NCBI GenBank assembly: GCA_002778785.1
Contig: PEZS01000008.1
Span: 103,777 to 167,776 of the forward strand
Direction of reading: 5' to 3'
Source of the DNA: Bdellovibrionales bacterium CG10_big_fil_rev_8_21_14_0_10_45_34
Lineage (GTDB): Bacteria > Bdellovibrionota > Bdellovibrionia > Bdellovibrionales > 1-14-0-10-45-34
Length of the DNA stretch: 64,000 bases
The translations under genes were made by a program, and so were the position numbers. This document shows positions 35,175 through 44,946 of the stretch, piece after piece (position 1 is the first letter of the stretch; each line of letters starts with the position of its first letter). The notes beneath the pieces are model-generated. The model was not told where the DNA came from, ran no database searches, and saw nothing but the letters and a program-made list of their open reading frames with translations.

Positions 35175-35891
35175 TTAAATACGCACTGAAAGCACAAAGC
35201 TGCAATCCGGCATATTCATAGACCGACAAGTTTCACGAAAAGAGATCACCTTGTATTCATAGCCACGTAATTTGACTAGTATCTCATCGCTATCCAGAAT
35301 CTCCAACAAACTTGGCAAATTCGAAAGTAACTTTTCGCCTGAACATTTTAGGAGCGCTTCTTTTGCAGCCCAAATTTCAAAAAAATCTTCCACTCGTCCG
35401 TCTTGTAAACGATCTCCTTCTTTTTCTCGAAAGACTCGTTGAGCGATTGCTTTATAATTTACGGCCGTGTGATTCTGAATATCGATCCCCACTTTTCGGT
35501 GCCAGCTCAATGCTGTCGCTATTAACCACTCTGAATGTGAAACGCTCGAATAAGCACAAGGTAGACCCTGACCTTTTTCTAGCACTCTATTTGTCTTGAG
35601 AGAGGTTTCTAGTGCTCGAGCGATAAGAAACTGAAATCTCCTTAAGGGATCTGATTTCAATTTCGACTGTTCAATTTGCTCTTCACTTAAGAATTGATCA
35701 ACTTCGAGAAGGCGCGCTAAGGCTTTAGGGTCTAGGTCTAGTTTCTGAAAGGTACTACCTCCAAGAATAGCGGTCCTTTCGTCATGGGCATCCACCTCAC
35801 AGAGAGCAATCGACTCCGATTCCCACCTCAACTGGCGGTAGTGCAAGCGTCCCAGGGCTATAGTCTCAACATCCAACATGACAAGACTCAT
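35175..35891 (-). CDS. 4'-phosphopantetheinyl transferase, Sfp type
   Basis: Moves the phosphopantetheine arm from CoA to a carrier-protein serine. The superfamily magnesium/CoA motifs are 'KVGIDIQNHT' and 'FFEIWAAKEALLKCSGEKL' (W-x2-KE-x3-K). Its length of 238 aa is that of Sfp-type enzymes rather than AcpS. I use the ATG at 35891; a TTG at 35906 adds five residues and has no better site. It lies just upstream of coaE, the gene making its CoA substrate, but a 137-nt space with repeats separates them. No polyketide or peptide synthetase gene is in the window. Confidence 0.85.
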   Translation of the reverse strand: MSLVMLDVETIALGRLHYRQLRWESESIALCEVDAHDERTAILGGSTFQKLDLDPKALARLLEVDQFLSEEQIEQSKLKSDPLRRFQFLIARALETSLKTNRVLEKGQGLPCAYSSVSHSEWLIATALSWHRKVGIDIQNHTAVNYKAIAQRVFREKEGDRLQDGRVEDFFEIWAAKEALLKCSGEKLLSNLPSLLEILDSDEILVKLRGYEYKVISFRETCRSMNMPDCSFVLSVRI

Positions 35892-35952
35892 AGCGAGTCT
35901 CTTCAATCATTTCAAGCCTCTAGCTTGATTCTCCGATAGAAATAACGGAGGC

Positions 35953-37890
35953 GTGGTGTCCCAAAACTTCGAGTATTTTGGCAAATATATCCTTCTTGAA
36001 AAGTTGGCTACAGGGGGTATGGCCGAGGTTTACCTGGCAAAGACCTATGGTGTAGACAACGTATCAAGGCTTTTTGCCGTAAAAAGGATCCTTCCAGAAT
36101 ATTCGAACAATTCTGATTTTATCACGATGTTTAAAGAAGAGGCTAAGATTGCCATTAATCTTAACCATAGCAACGTTGTGTCCATCATCGAATTCGGCGA
36201 AGAAAAAGGCCAACTTTTTATCTCCATGGAGTACGTCGAAGGCAACAACCTTCGTCAGATCCTCAACAAACTCAATCAAAACCGTCTGAGAATATCTGTC
36301 GAAAATGCCGTTTTTATTTGTAAAGAAGTGGCACGCGGACTTGACCACGCTCATCGCTGTGTCGACTCAAGCACCGGACAGCCGCTAAACATTTCTCACC
36401 GTGACATTTCGCCGCAAAACGTAATGGTCAATTATGAAGGCGAAGTGAAGATCTGCGATTTTGGTATTGCCAAAGCAGAGAGCCGCATGGAGTCCACACA
36501 AGCCGGCACCTTAAAAGGTAAGTTTGGATATATGAGTCCCGAACAGGCTGAAGGACTCGATATCGATTACCGAACAGATATTTTTTCTTTGGGAATTGTT
36601 CTTTGGGAACTGCTCGCCCAAGAGAGACTTTTTGTTTCAAACAATGAGATCAATACTTTGAAGAAGATAAGAGAGTGCCAAATACCCTCTCTGTCTAAAA
36701 TAGATCCCGCTATTCCTGCAGAACTTGAGCGCATTGTCATGAAGGCGTTGGCTAAAGACAGAAACCTGCGCTTTCAATCGGCAGCTGATCTGCACAGAGA
36801 TCTCAATCGCCTGCTTAACCGACATGCTCCGGACTTTTCACCTGACGATTTCAGTCTCTTTATTAAACAACTCTACATGGTGGAGCGCGAAGAGGCCCGA
36901 ATGCGAATGATCGATTACGCTAGATTCCAACCGGCACCACCAGATCAAGGACGCACGGAAGTCGTGACTTCAATGACTCAAACAGTTACCGAGTCAGATG
37001 TGGCAATGGCGCCTGAAGATATCGATCTTAGTTTTGAAACCAACGGAGCTACGCTCGCCACTAAAACACAGACGAAAACTCATCCTTCCAACTTTAATGA
37101 AGAGCGTAGGCAAGCTTCGACGTTCAACCCTCACCCTGGCCCTAAAGTTACTGTTCCACAGAACAGAAATTCACCTTTTTACGACGACGACTTGTTTGAG
37201 GCTTCAAGAAGCATTTCAAGAAGAAATACTGCGCCCCTTCCAATAGGAAAAATGCTGATCTGGGCGACAATCATCGGAGCCAGTGCCTGGATGTACTTCG
37301 GGGGCGAGGGAGAAAAACAGTTTCATTCATTAAGGGAAACGCTATTTTCCTCCAGCTCATCACCCTCCGAGATTAGCGATACGGCTAACCTGAGTTCTAA
37401 AGAAGCCCCTGCCCCCAAGGTGCGCCTCATGGTTACAAGCGTTCCGGCAGGTGCCGAAATCTTTCTTGATGGCACTCCAACGAAAGTAATCACACCTGGC
37501 CAAATTGAAGTGCCGAAAAACCAGCCTTTCTCTGTAGAAATTCGAAAGGATGGGTACATCAACTATGCGAAACCCCTTTTGATGACTCAGTCAGATACGC
37601 TCGAAGTGACCCTTAAAAAGGGTCGATTTGGCTACCTCGATATCGAAGTTTATGGCTCGACGGCGGAGATATATATTAATGGCGAGAAAATTGCCAAGAA
37701 ACCGCCAATAAGGCGGCTCGCCGTTGCCGCAGGCGCAAGAATTCGCATCGAAGCTAAAGACCCCGTATCGGGTTCAACTGCAGAGCAAGTCGTAGAGGTG
37801 GACGTAGACTCAGTTTTACCCGTGAAATTATTCTTAAATTCTGATAGCTTCACCCGAAATCCAGCCAACAGATACCGTAGACGCAATTAA
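35953..37890 (+). CDS. Ser/Thr protein kinase with PEGA domains
   Basis: A 645-aa membrane Hanks-type kinase. The kinase domain (about 10-275) has the glycine loop 'KLATGGMAEVYLA', 'AVKRIL', catalytic 'HRDISPQNVM', 'ICDFGIA' and 'YMSPEQAEG'. A transmembrane helix near 432 ('MLIWATIIGASAWMYF') follows a low-complexity linker. The outside carries PEGA domains ('LMVTSVPAGAEIFLDGTP', 'RKDGY'), extracytoplasmic modules common in such kinases. HRD has a Ser-Pro-Gln rather than the usual K-x2-N: 'HRDISPQN', as in many myxobacterial-type kinases. Substrates unknown; fadD follows after 37 nt. Confidence 0.9.
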   Translation: MVSQNFEYFGKYILLEKLATGGMAEVYLAKTYGVDNVSRLFAVKRILPEYSNNSDFITMFKEEAKIAINLNHSNVVSIIEFGEEKGQLFISMEYVEGNNLRQILNKLNQNRLRISVENAVFICKEVARGLDHAHRCVDSSTGQPLNISHRDISPQNVMVNYEGEVKICDFGIAKAESRMESTQAGTLKGKFGYMSPEQAEGLDIDYRTDIFSLGIVLWELLAQERLFVSNNEINTLKKIRECQIPSLSKIDPAIPAELERIVMKALAKDRNLRFQSAADLHRDLNRLLNRHAPDFSPDDFSLFIKQLYMVEREEARMRMIDYARFQPAPPDQGRTEVVTSMTQTVTESDVAMAPEDIDLSFETNGATLATKTQTKTHPSNFNEERRQASTFNPHPGPKVTVPQNRNSPFYDDDLFEASRSISRRNTAPLPIGKMLIWATIIGASAWMYFGGEGEKQFHSLRETLFSSSSSPSEISDTANLSSKEAPAPKVRLMVTSVPAGAEIFLDGTPTKVITPGQIEVPKNQPFSVEIRKDGYINYAKPLLMTQSDTLEVTLKKGRFGYLDIEVYGSTAEIYINGEKIAKKPPIRRLAVAAGARIRIEAKDPVSGSTAEQVVEVDVDSVLPVKLFLNSDSFTRNPANRYRRRN

Positions 37891-37927
37891 GCCGTTTGCA
37901 TCTGGACTTCATAATGGGGAATTTATC

Positions 37928-39691
37928 ATGAAAGCTCAACAAACGCGCATCGATGGCGAAGAACAAACCCTCCTTTATTGTTTAAGAGCCGCCTATAAGA
38001 GAACTCTGAATTCTCCTGCCGCCAGGTACAAAAACGGTAAAACTTGGGAGATAGTATCGTGGCCAGAATACATAGAAGCAATATCGAGGTTTGCTAACGA
38101 ATTGAAGAATATGGGAGCCAAAAAAGGCGACCGAATTGCTTTGTTTGCAAACACAGGTATTGGTTGGGGTATAGCAGACTTTGCAGTTCTTTCTATTGGC
38201 GGAATTTCAGTGCCAGTTTACCCCAACGCCTCTGAGGTAGAAATTGAGCATTTAGTAAAGGACGCCAGGCCAAAAGTCATTCTTTGTGAAAACGACTCCT
38301 TTATAAAGAAACTTCCAAGTGTCGGCATCGATGTAAAAGTGGCACTCTTAAATACACAAATTGAGAAATCCTCAAAAATGGATCCGGGCGAATTGGAGGC
38401 ATTTTTTCAGGAGGCCGAAAGCCACTCCATCTCTGACATCGCTACGATCGTCTACACGTCTGGAACTAGCGGAACCCAAAAAGGCGTTGTGCTGACTCAT
38501 GAGCAAGTTAAGAGCGAGGTTGTGGATGTTTTTGATATTATACCTATCGAGCCCACTGACGACAGCTTAACATTTCTACCATTTGCGCATGTGCTTGGAA
38601 GAGTTGAGCTTTGGGGACATATGTACCGCGGATTCACGATGAACTTTGCCGAAAGTATAGAAAAGATCCGCTACAACATCAAAGAGATCAAACCTACTTT
38701 TCTCATCGCCGTCCCTCGCATTTTTGAAAAACTGTTTGCAGCAATCCAGACTCAGGCAACACGATCAGATATTTCTGAAAAAGCTTTTAACTGGTCTCGA
38801 AAGGTGGCTATCAATGTTGCAGCCTATAGAGTGGAGCGGACTCCGGTTCCTTTAATTGACTTGGCCCAATATCAGATTGCAAAGAAACTGGTTTTTTCAA
38901 AAGTGTCGGAGCAATTGGGCGGACGTCTAAGAATGGCCTTTTCAGGAGGAGCTCCACTTGCCGAAGAAATCGGGCGTTTTTTCTATTCCGTCGGAATAAC
39001 TATAGTAGAGGGCTATGGCCTTACAGAAACGACAGCCGCCATTTTTGCAAACACCCCTTACGAGTTTCGCTTCGGCACCGTAGGAATGCCTGTAGGCGAC
39101 GTTAAGTTTCGCCTCGACTCAGATGGTGAGATTCTCGTCAAAAGCAAAAAAATCATGAAGGAGTATTGGAACCTTCAAGACGATACCAAAGCCGCTTTCA
39201 CAGAAGATGGCTACTTTAAGACAGGCGACATTGGCGAAGTAGTGAGCGAAAAATTTTTACGAATTACTGATAGAAAAAAAGACCTGATCAAAACTTCTGG
39301 CGGCAAGTACGTAGCCCCTCAAAAACTTGAGAATCTCATTAAGCTTTCGCCACTTGTTTCGAATGTTTTGATTCATGGGGATCGCCGAAAATACATCGTT
39401 GCGTTGATTACCCTTCAAAAAGAGAACGTGAAGTCAAAGCTTGAAAACAATGGTGAAGCGAAAAAACTTCAAGAAGAGGTATTTCACTCGCACCCGATGG
39501 TCGACAAATGGCTGCGCGAGCACATTCGCGACGTAAATTTGAGCCTAGCCAGTTACGAGTCAATCAAGAACTTTCGTATTCTGGCGGAAGACTTTTCTGT
39601 GGAGTCTGGAGAGCTTACTCCTTCATTAAAGGTAAAAAGAAGAATCGCAGACAAGAGATATCAAGCAGAGCTAGATTCACTCTACCAGTGA
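37928..39691 (+). CDS. Long-chain acyl-CoA synthetase (AMP-forming)
   Basis: A 587-aa adenylate-forming enzyme that activates fatty acids to acyl-CoA. Motifs: 'IVYTSGTSGTQKGVVLTH' (P-loop, residues about 173-190), 'EGYGLTETTAA', 'YFKTGDIGE' and 'ITDRKKDLIKTSGGKYVAP'. This is the FadD15-type long chain synthetase group (AMP-binding with an N-terminal 'TWEIVSWPEY' start). It begins 37 nt after the kinase gene and is likely co-transcribed. Its downstream side carries a large inverted repeat. Confidence 0.92.
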   Translation: MKAQQTRIDGEEQTLLYCLRAAYKRTLNSPAARYKNGKTWEIVSWPEYIEAISRFANELKNMGAKKGDRIALFANTGIGWGIADFAVLSIGGISVPVYPNASEVEIEHLVKDARPKVILCENDSFIKKLPSVGIDVKVALLNTQIEKSSKMDPGELEAFFQEAESHSISDIATIVYTSGTSGTQKGVVLTHEQVKSEVVDVFDIIPIEPTDDSLTFLPFAHVLGRVELWGHMYRGFTMNFAESIEKIRYNIKEIKPTFLIAVPRIFEKLFAAIQTQATRSDISEKAFNWSRKVAINVAAYRVERTPVPLIDLAQYQIAKKLVFSKVSEQLGGRLRMAFSGGAPLAEEIGRFFYSVGITIVEGYGLTETTAAIFANTPYEFRFGTVGMPVGDVKFRLDSDGEILVKSKKIMKEYWNLQDDTKAAFTEDGYFKTGDIGEVVSEKFLRITDRKKDLIKTSGGKYVAPQKLENLIKLSPLVSNVLIHGDRRKYIVALITLQKENVKSKLENNGEAKKLQEEVFHSHPMVDKWLREHIRDVNLSLASYESIKNFRILAEDFSVESGELTPSLKVKRRIADKRYQAELDSLYQ

Positions 39692-39794
39692 AATTGTTCT
39701 TGCGATCAGAACACTAAGACTCAGGTTCCTCCGCTCGACCGAAAGTTCTCAGATGGTTTCTTCTTGCGATCAGACCTCCGGCGAGCGCGAGCTT

Positions 39795-39928
39795 GCCAAG
39801 TTCTCAGTTTATTTCTTTCTTTACTCAGACACGGACTCCTGTCCTCGCCGGCGTCGCAGCTAGCGCATGCGACCGCATCACGCTCGCCGGAGGTCTAAGT
39901 AAAGAAAGAAATAAACTGAGAACTTGGC
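39795..39928. repeat. Long inverted repeat (possible bidirectional terminator or element remnant)
   Basis: Arms at 39795-39830 and 39893-39928 match at 35 of 36 positions, with the first 31 nt perfect. The centre (62 nt) is GC-rich. Outside, 'CTCCGGCGAGCG' at 39774-39788 also has an inverted match inside the loop (39881-39892), and a 14-nt motif (TTCTTGCGATCAGA) is repeated at about 39698 and 39762. It sits between the convergent fadD-like gene and a barrel gene, so a strong hairpin that stops both is one reading; a small mobile-element remnant is another. Confidence 0.8.
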
Positions 39929-39937
39929 TAAGCAGCT

Positions 39938-40825
39938 TTAGAAATAAAAACGGAATAGGAGATTGGCGTAGGCGTGGCTGAAATTCATACTGCGCGCGTC
40001 ACCTGCGTTTGTTAAGGCAGAGCTACCACTTTCTGCTGTTCCGGTTAACGCTGTCCCTGACCTAGCATGATTGAAGCTCGTAAAATTCATGTAGCGATAA
40101 CCAAGACTAAATAGTGCCGCTACGTTATCAACGAACAAGAACTCCGTACCAAGTGCTCCAAAAGTACTGACAGTGCTCGAGGTGGCCTCTTCTGTGTAGT
40201 TGACCACTCCCGGGTAGGTTGCAAGACCCTGAGCTGTTAGAGTGTACTCCGTGAGAACTCGCGCTTGTGACAGCCCAGCCCCAAATGAGAAAATTAGCCG
40301 AAACTCACTTTCTTTTATCAAAAAGATTTCTAAGGCTGCAGTCGGTCCCCAAATAAGCAGCTGCGAGTTAATGCTCATCAACTCGTTGCCTAGAGAGTCA
40401 GTTGCACTCAGTTGGGTGATTTTTTTAGGATACAAAAGCTCTAACCCAAAACGAAGCTGGCCTGCGCTGCGTGATAGCATAAAGCCAAACTCGGCGCCGT
40501 ACCCATTTTGTAAGGGAGCGCTAACAACGGTTTGACTGCCGCTCGTGTTCTCGATGGCGCTAACGCTACTAGGAAGATAAAAATAGGAACCTCCGAAGTA
40601 AGCACCAAAGGATTTTTCTTCAAATCGAAACACCCGCGAGAACCCATTCTCGGGGAGCAACACAAAAACAAAGAAAGCACTCGCCCAAAGCGCACTCACC
40701 CACTTGCCACTTGATAAACCTCTCGATGTATCATTTGAACTGCGCAAATGACAGGCGCCGGAAGCTGTAAAACCAATACCCAATTGATGAAGAAGAGAGC
40801 GCGGACTACTTAAAATTGGTGTCAT
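39938..40825 (-). CDS. Outer-membrane barrel protein of unknown family
   Basis: A 295-aa protein. A hydrophobic signal ('ALWASAFFVFVLLPENG') follows a long, hydrophilic N-terminal 40 residues, so the real start may be downstream, though the first ATG overlaps the upstream stop by 4 nt (ATGA), which argues for it. The mature part alternates strands ('EKSFGAYFGGSYFYLP', 'SLGYRYMNFTSF') and ends 'NLLFRFYF', a barrel-type C-terminal Phe. Expression is apparently coupled to the 1287-aa lipoprotein gene. Confidence 0.62.
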   Translation of the reverse strand: MTPILSSPRSLLHQLGIGFTASGACHLRSSNDTSRGLSSGKWVSALWASAFFVFVLLPENGFSRVFRFEEKSFGAYFGGSYFYLPSSVSAIENTSGSQTVVSAPLQNGYGAEFGFMLSRSAGQLRFGLELLYPKKITQLSATDSLGNELMSINSQLLIWGPTAALEIFLIKESEFRLIFSFGAGLSQARVLTEYTLTAQGLATYPGVVNYTEEATSSTVSTFGALGTEFLFVDNVAALFSLGYRYMNFTSFNHARSGTALTGTAESGSSALTNAGDARSMNFSHAYANLLFRFYF

Positions 40826-43800
40826 CTCTTCATATTGTATGTCGCTTCGGATTCAAGAATAACATGCGTTCTAAAAAACTCGACCTCTTCTATAAAGCTT
40901 TTCTGAGATAAAGATTCTAGGAAGCTTGCCGAATTTGGGGCAAACTGCCCTTTCTCGACCCATGACCAGAACAATCTGGTAACAAAGCCTCGCGTTGCCG
41001 GATCTGAAAGTGCGGCACTAACTAGACCGGCTGTTCGATCTAACGGATGTTCTGTTAGAAATGCTCCAAAATTCACAGAACTTTCTCTACCGGACTTAAG
41101 GGACTTAGTAACATTCGCCCTCAAAGGTGGAATAAGTGCCGTGTCTAAACTTCCCAGCGCGAGCGAAACTGATTTTAAACAATCTTCTCTATTGCTTAAA
41201 ATTTGGTTGATGCTCAAACGAGTAGCTTGAACCTCACGACTGGTCGCATTCCAAAGCGGTACAAGAACCTCAGGAAGCATTTGACGATCGCGACCAGACA
41301 TATCATCTACAAAAAAATCAAAGACTTGGTCAAAGACTTCACGGTCAGAGGCGATAAATTGGATAACTTTGATTGCACTAGTGGGCTTGTCGACAAATCT
41401 CCCCAAAATTGCAACATACTGATAGAACCGGGTAACGAACTGATTCCACAAATGCGGAGATTCCTTCAGTTTCCACAGTTTGATGAAGGCACTATCAAAG
41501 AGACTCGTGCCATTTTTAGTTTCTACCAACTGCGTGATCAAATCCCTTAGTTCTGCGACCGATTTATCATCAAGCGACATAAGAAACTGAAAGAGTGAAC
41601 CCAAAACAGGCTCCAGCACTCCCCGCTCCTTCAACTGATAAAGTACCCACGACACCCGCGCAAAGAAACCCCAATATTGCGGCCTATGAACCAAATACAG
41701 TTGATTCTTCATGGGATCAGTCGAGCTCCGCATTTCTTTTGGCGTCGAGAGCAACATTCCTTGGTACATTCTTTGAAAGAATCGAAGATCCTTATTAGCT
41801 GCCATATCCTCGAGCACAAACATATTTCCGTTCATGTTTCGGAATCGAAAGTACTTATCACCATCGGGCAAACTCGATTGGTGCATCATATTTGTATAAA
41901 GCTCGCCGGCTTTACCAAAAGCGCCTAGAAGATTCATTGTCGAAACAAGATTGCTGCTCTTAGCAATATTGATCTGAAAATGTATTCCCACTTCGTGAAC
42001 TGTGTAGAGTTCGAGGGGGAGCTTCACTTTAAACCGTGAGTTATTCACCAAAATATCGAGTTGATCCAGAGAATTGGCAAGTCGCAAAATCGGCTTCGAA
42101 TTAGCATCCGGCCAGTAGGCAAAAGCATTAACTTGAGAAATGCTACGATCGAGATATCGGATAAGATCAAAGTCTTTCAGATCAATTCTAAAACCCTCTC
42201 TGTCTAAACTTTCTCGCGATATAAGTCCTTGGACTGCTTTAACTAGCTCTTCGAGGTTTTGATACCTCAACAACGATCTAAAAAATTCTTTCACTTCGCT
42301 TCTGTAGCCTACTTCACTCAACCTTTTATAAACACCTTCATCGTAAAAGTAGTTGTCTCCACGCTCTGAGAAAGCTCGAAAAGCTTTCTCAAAAGTTGCT
42401 TCTCCGCCACGGATGCCATTCATTTTCATCACCCGTAGCGCGTTCTCCTTAAGTTTTCGTTTTTCGCGAACTGATATCTGAAATGCACTCGTAAAATCAA
42501 ATGGTGATGTTTGTTTTGTTTGCAAAGACAGAACTTCAGTAACAACACGCGGAAAATCGCGATCCGAAACAGCATCCAAAAAACACTGGCCCATTGTCTC
42601 TCGCTCGCTGCGAGGAGCACGCAGCAAGACATCTGTTACACTCTGAAATAGCTCTCCTTGCTCGGCCCAATGCTTGAAAAACTGTTGCCACCTCTTGCTT
42701 TGTTCAGAAGTTTGAAAGAGGGTCAAAAGCTCCTGACTGGCTGACTGAATTTCTGACTTGAGTGACAAGACCCAACGAATGGAATCGGTGAGAGGTTGCC
42801 ACAGTGACTCTGAAGAAACAGTAGCTAGTAAACTCTTTAGTGTAACGCCGCTTAAATGATCTTTTGTGCAATCATAAAGATTTTGAATACCCTTTGCACT
42901 ATTTAAAGTTATCTCTTTATTCAAACAACTTTGACCGTGGACACGACTTTCAGACCACTCTTTTATTCGGCGCAAAAACTCAGGGTCCGGCTGACGTCTG
43001 TCTACTAAAAGCTTTTCGCTAAGCGCCCATTCGTCCTTTCGACTTTCAAATAAAGACAAGGCAAACCTAAAAATCTTCTCGGCATCTCCCGACGCAATGA
43101 GAGGCTCCAAAGTAACTAGCAACGATTCAAACTGGTCATGCGAGATAAACCAGCCCACCAACCCAACCCAGGCACTAAACAGTTCTTCATCTTTAGCGGT
43201 TTCTGAAAGAATAGCCATCATGGGTAGCTCTTGATGCCAAAGAGACATGTCGTAAGCCCACTCAACTAGGTCCATCGGTGAGACACCTGAATCTTTGTAT
43301 GACGCCAGTATGCGAACCATATTTGCCGAAATTGTCTTATGGTTGCCGTCTAAAAAATCTTGTAGCTCTGCGCGCAAACTCGACCAATAGTTGCCCTTTG
43401 AGCCGTGCAAAGTTTCAAAACGTGCCCACCATTGGCTAAATCTTTGAACCTCAGGCTCCTTAACATGAATGGTTGTTGCGTCTAAAAACTCAGCCAAAAT
43501 TCCACTGTCGAACAAGGATTGTACGAGTGCCTGAGAAGCTAACCATCCATTTTGGCCAACAAACTCGATCAACGAATCAGTAAGACCGTTTTTTTCGAGC
43601 CATAACCAGAGATCTTCGAGCATCCCTCCTGATTGAGGAGTCACAACATGTGAAGACAGTTTTACAAGAGTCTCTATCTCAACCTTAGAGTTGCCCCAGT
43701 CGCAGGCTTCAATAACTCCGCTCAGAAGCCATGGGAACTCCCCGCTAAGTGCTGAGCGAAGATTCCCTAGTCTCGTTCTATGCCTGAGAAACTCCGTAAC

Positions 43801-44685
43801 TGTCTTTAAGGGATGCGCGATTTTTAGTGAAACGCCATTGCCTGACACGCATAAGAGTGGCTTTCTTAAGCGCTGAATCACGTTTGATGTCACATCGGCA
43901 AAAGTTAAGCCGGTCGTCTCATCCCGAACGAGTAATGCCCCTAGGGTTCCTGCAAAGAGAGTCGGCTGTTTGGCAACTATTCGATAAAGCTCTGCAAGCT
44001 CTCCTTTTGGCAACTGAACTGCTCTTTCGACAAATGAACTTTTAATAAACGAATCAAGCGATGATAAAAAGCTCTCTAAATTGCTAGCAAACTGCACATC
44101 GCCTGTTGCCAACTCCGAAAGGCTTTTCACTGAACTATAAACCTCGGGCGAGCCCAGCCACACCGAAAGAATTCTAACGAATTCTTTAAAGTCGTTTTGT
44201 TCAACAAGTTCCAAAAAGCCGCTTTTAAAGAGTTTTACAAGATTTCTTCCGGGTTCCTGATCGAGCAAAAAGCCAAACAGACGAAGAGATTCATGTGCTG
44301 TTTTCTGTTTAAGAAGAATTTCGGAAAGTGAAAAAGCTCTCTTTATTTCCCCCACCTCTTCTAACTTCTTGAAATGAGAAACCAACTTGAGCAGATTTTC
44401 ATCTGACCCCATAACATGTTCGTTATAGGTGTCTACGACAACTCGCCACTGTAAGTCGTCCATGTCTTTAAGTATTTTAACCATCGGATCAAGGCGCTTC
44501 TGTTCACCGCTGACACATTCGGTGAGATCAATAACCTGATTCTTGCTCAGCCTACGAATATCAAATCGAAGTGAACGACAGGCTTCGAGGGCCTGGTCGT
44601 TAAAGTGGCTTTTTGGTGTTTCGTTGTTTGGACTGCATCCCCCGAACGAAAGCCCCAAAGAGAATGCTAGGAGCAACCAAACCAC
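40822..44685 (-). CDS. Very large lipoprotein of unknown function
   Basis: A 1287-aa protein; GTG start, hydrophobic 'WLLLAFSLGLSFGGC' with a lipobox-like FGGC at about residue 17, then a helical body without recognised domains. Repeated helix pairs and many 'LLxxL'-type segments suggest an alpha-helical repeat fold (HEAT- or TPR-like in style). No cysteine pattern, catalytic motif or second transmembrane helix seen. Upstream there is no partner, while downstream the barrel gene overlaps by 4 nt. Such size for an envelope lipoprotein is unusual. Confidence 0.6.
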   Translation of the reverse strand: MVWLLLAFSLGLSFGGCSPNNETPKSHFNDQALEACRSLRFDIRRLSKNQVIDLTECVSGEQKRLDPMVKILKDMDDLQWRVVVDTYNEHVMGSDENLLKLVSHFKKLEEVGEIKRAFSLSEILLKQKTAHESLRLFGFLLDQEPGRNLVKLFKSGFLELVEQNDFKEFVRILSVWLGSPEVYSSVKSLSELATGDVQFASNLESFLSSLDSFIKSSFVERAVQLPKGELAELYRIVAKQPTLFAGTLGALLVRDETTGLTFADVTSNVIQRLRKPLLCVSGNGVSLKIAHPLKTVTEFLRHRTRLGNLRSALSGEFPWLLSGVIEACDWGNSKVEIETLVKLSSHVVTPQSGGMLEDLWLWLEKNGLTDSLIEFVGQNGWLASQALVQSLFDSGILAEFLDATTIHVKEPEVQRFSQWWARFETLHGSKGNYWSSLRAELQDFLDGNHKTISANMVRILASYKDSGVSPMDLVEWAYDMSLWHQELPMMAILSETAKDEELFSAWVGLVGWFISHDQFESLLVTLEPLIASGDAEKIFRFALSLFESRKDEWALSEKLLVDRRQPDPEFLRRIKEWSESRVHGQSCLNKEITLNSAKGIQNLYDCTKDHLSGVTLKSLLATVSSESLWQPLTDSIRWVLSLKSEIQSASQELLTLFQTSEQSKRWQQFFKHWAEQGELFQSVTDVLLRAPRSERETMGQCFLDAVSDRDFPRVVTEVLSLQTKQTSPFDFTSAFQISVREKRKLKENALRVMKMNGIRGGEATFEKAFRAFSERGDNYFYDEGVYKRLSEVGYRSEVKEFFRSLLRYQNLEELVKAVQGLISRESLDREGFRIDLKDFDLIRYLDRSISQVNAFAYWPDANSKPILRLANSLDQLDILVNNSRFKVKLPLELYTVHEVGIHFQINIAKSSNLVSTMNLLGAFGKAGELYTNMMHQSSLPDGDKYFRFRNMNGNMFVLEDMAANKDLRFFQRMYQGMLLSTPKEMRSSTDPMKNQLYLVHRPQYWGFFARVSWVLYQLKERGVLEPVLGSLFQFLMSLDDKSVAELRDLITQLVETKNGTSLFDSAFIKLWKLKESPHLWNQFVTRFYQYVAILGRFVDKPTSAIKVIQFIASDREVFDQVFDFFVDDMSGRDRQMLPEVLVPLWNATSREVQATRLSINQILSNREDCLKSVSLALGSLDTALIPPLRANVTKSLKSGRESSVNFGAFLTEHPLDRTAGLVSAALSDPATRGFVTRLFWSWVEKGQFAPNSASFLESLSQKSFIEEVEFFRTHVILESEATYNMKR

Positions 44686-44871
44686 CCTTTTAATAATCAG
44701 ACGTTCTATTGTGCCCCCACTTTCGACTCAGATGTTCCAAATGTGTGCTTCCTTCAACCGCTTCAACAACCCGGCACCTAGTCTATTTTTATCTCATTTG
44801 AACGACCAGGGACTTCCTAGGTTTGAGAAAATGTTACATGCAATTCTCAATGAGAAAATATAAACTCTCGA

Positions 44872-44896
44872 AGGGGCTTGGGCGTCAACAGCCCCT
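44872..44896 (+). other. GC hairpin upstream of nadK
   Basis: AGGGGCT (44872-44878) pairs perfectly with AGCCCCT (44890-44896) across an 11-nt loop. It has no U tract and lies 50 nt before the nadK start, so it is more likely a leader structure than a terminator. Confidence 0.4.
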
Positions 44897-44946
44897 AACA
44901 AACGCTGTGGCAATTTTTGCGTAAACTAAAACGGAGATGTTTGTTC

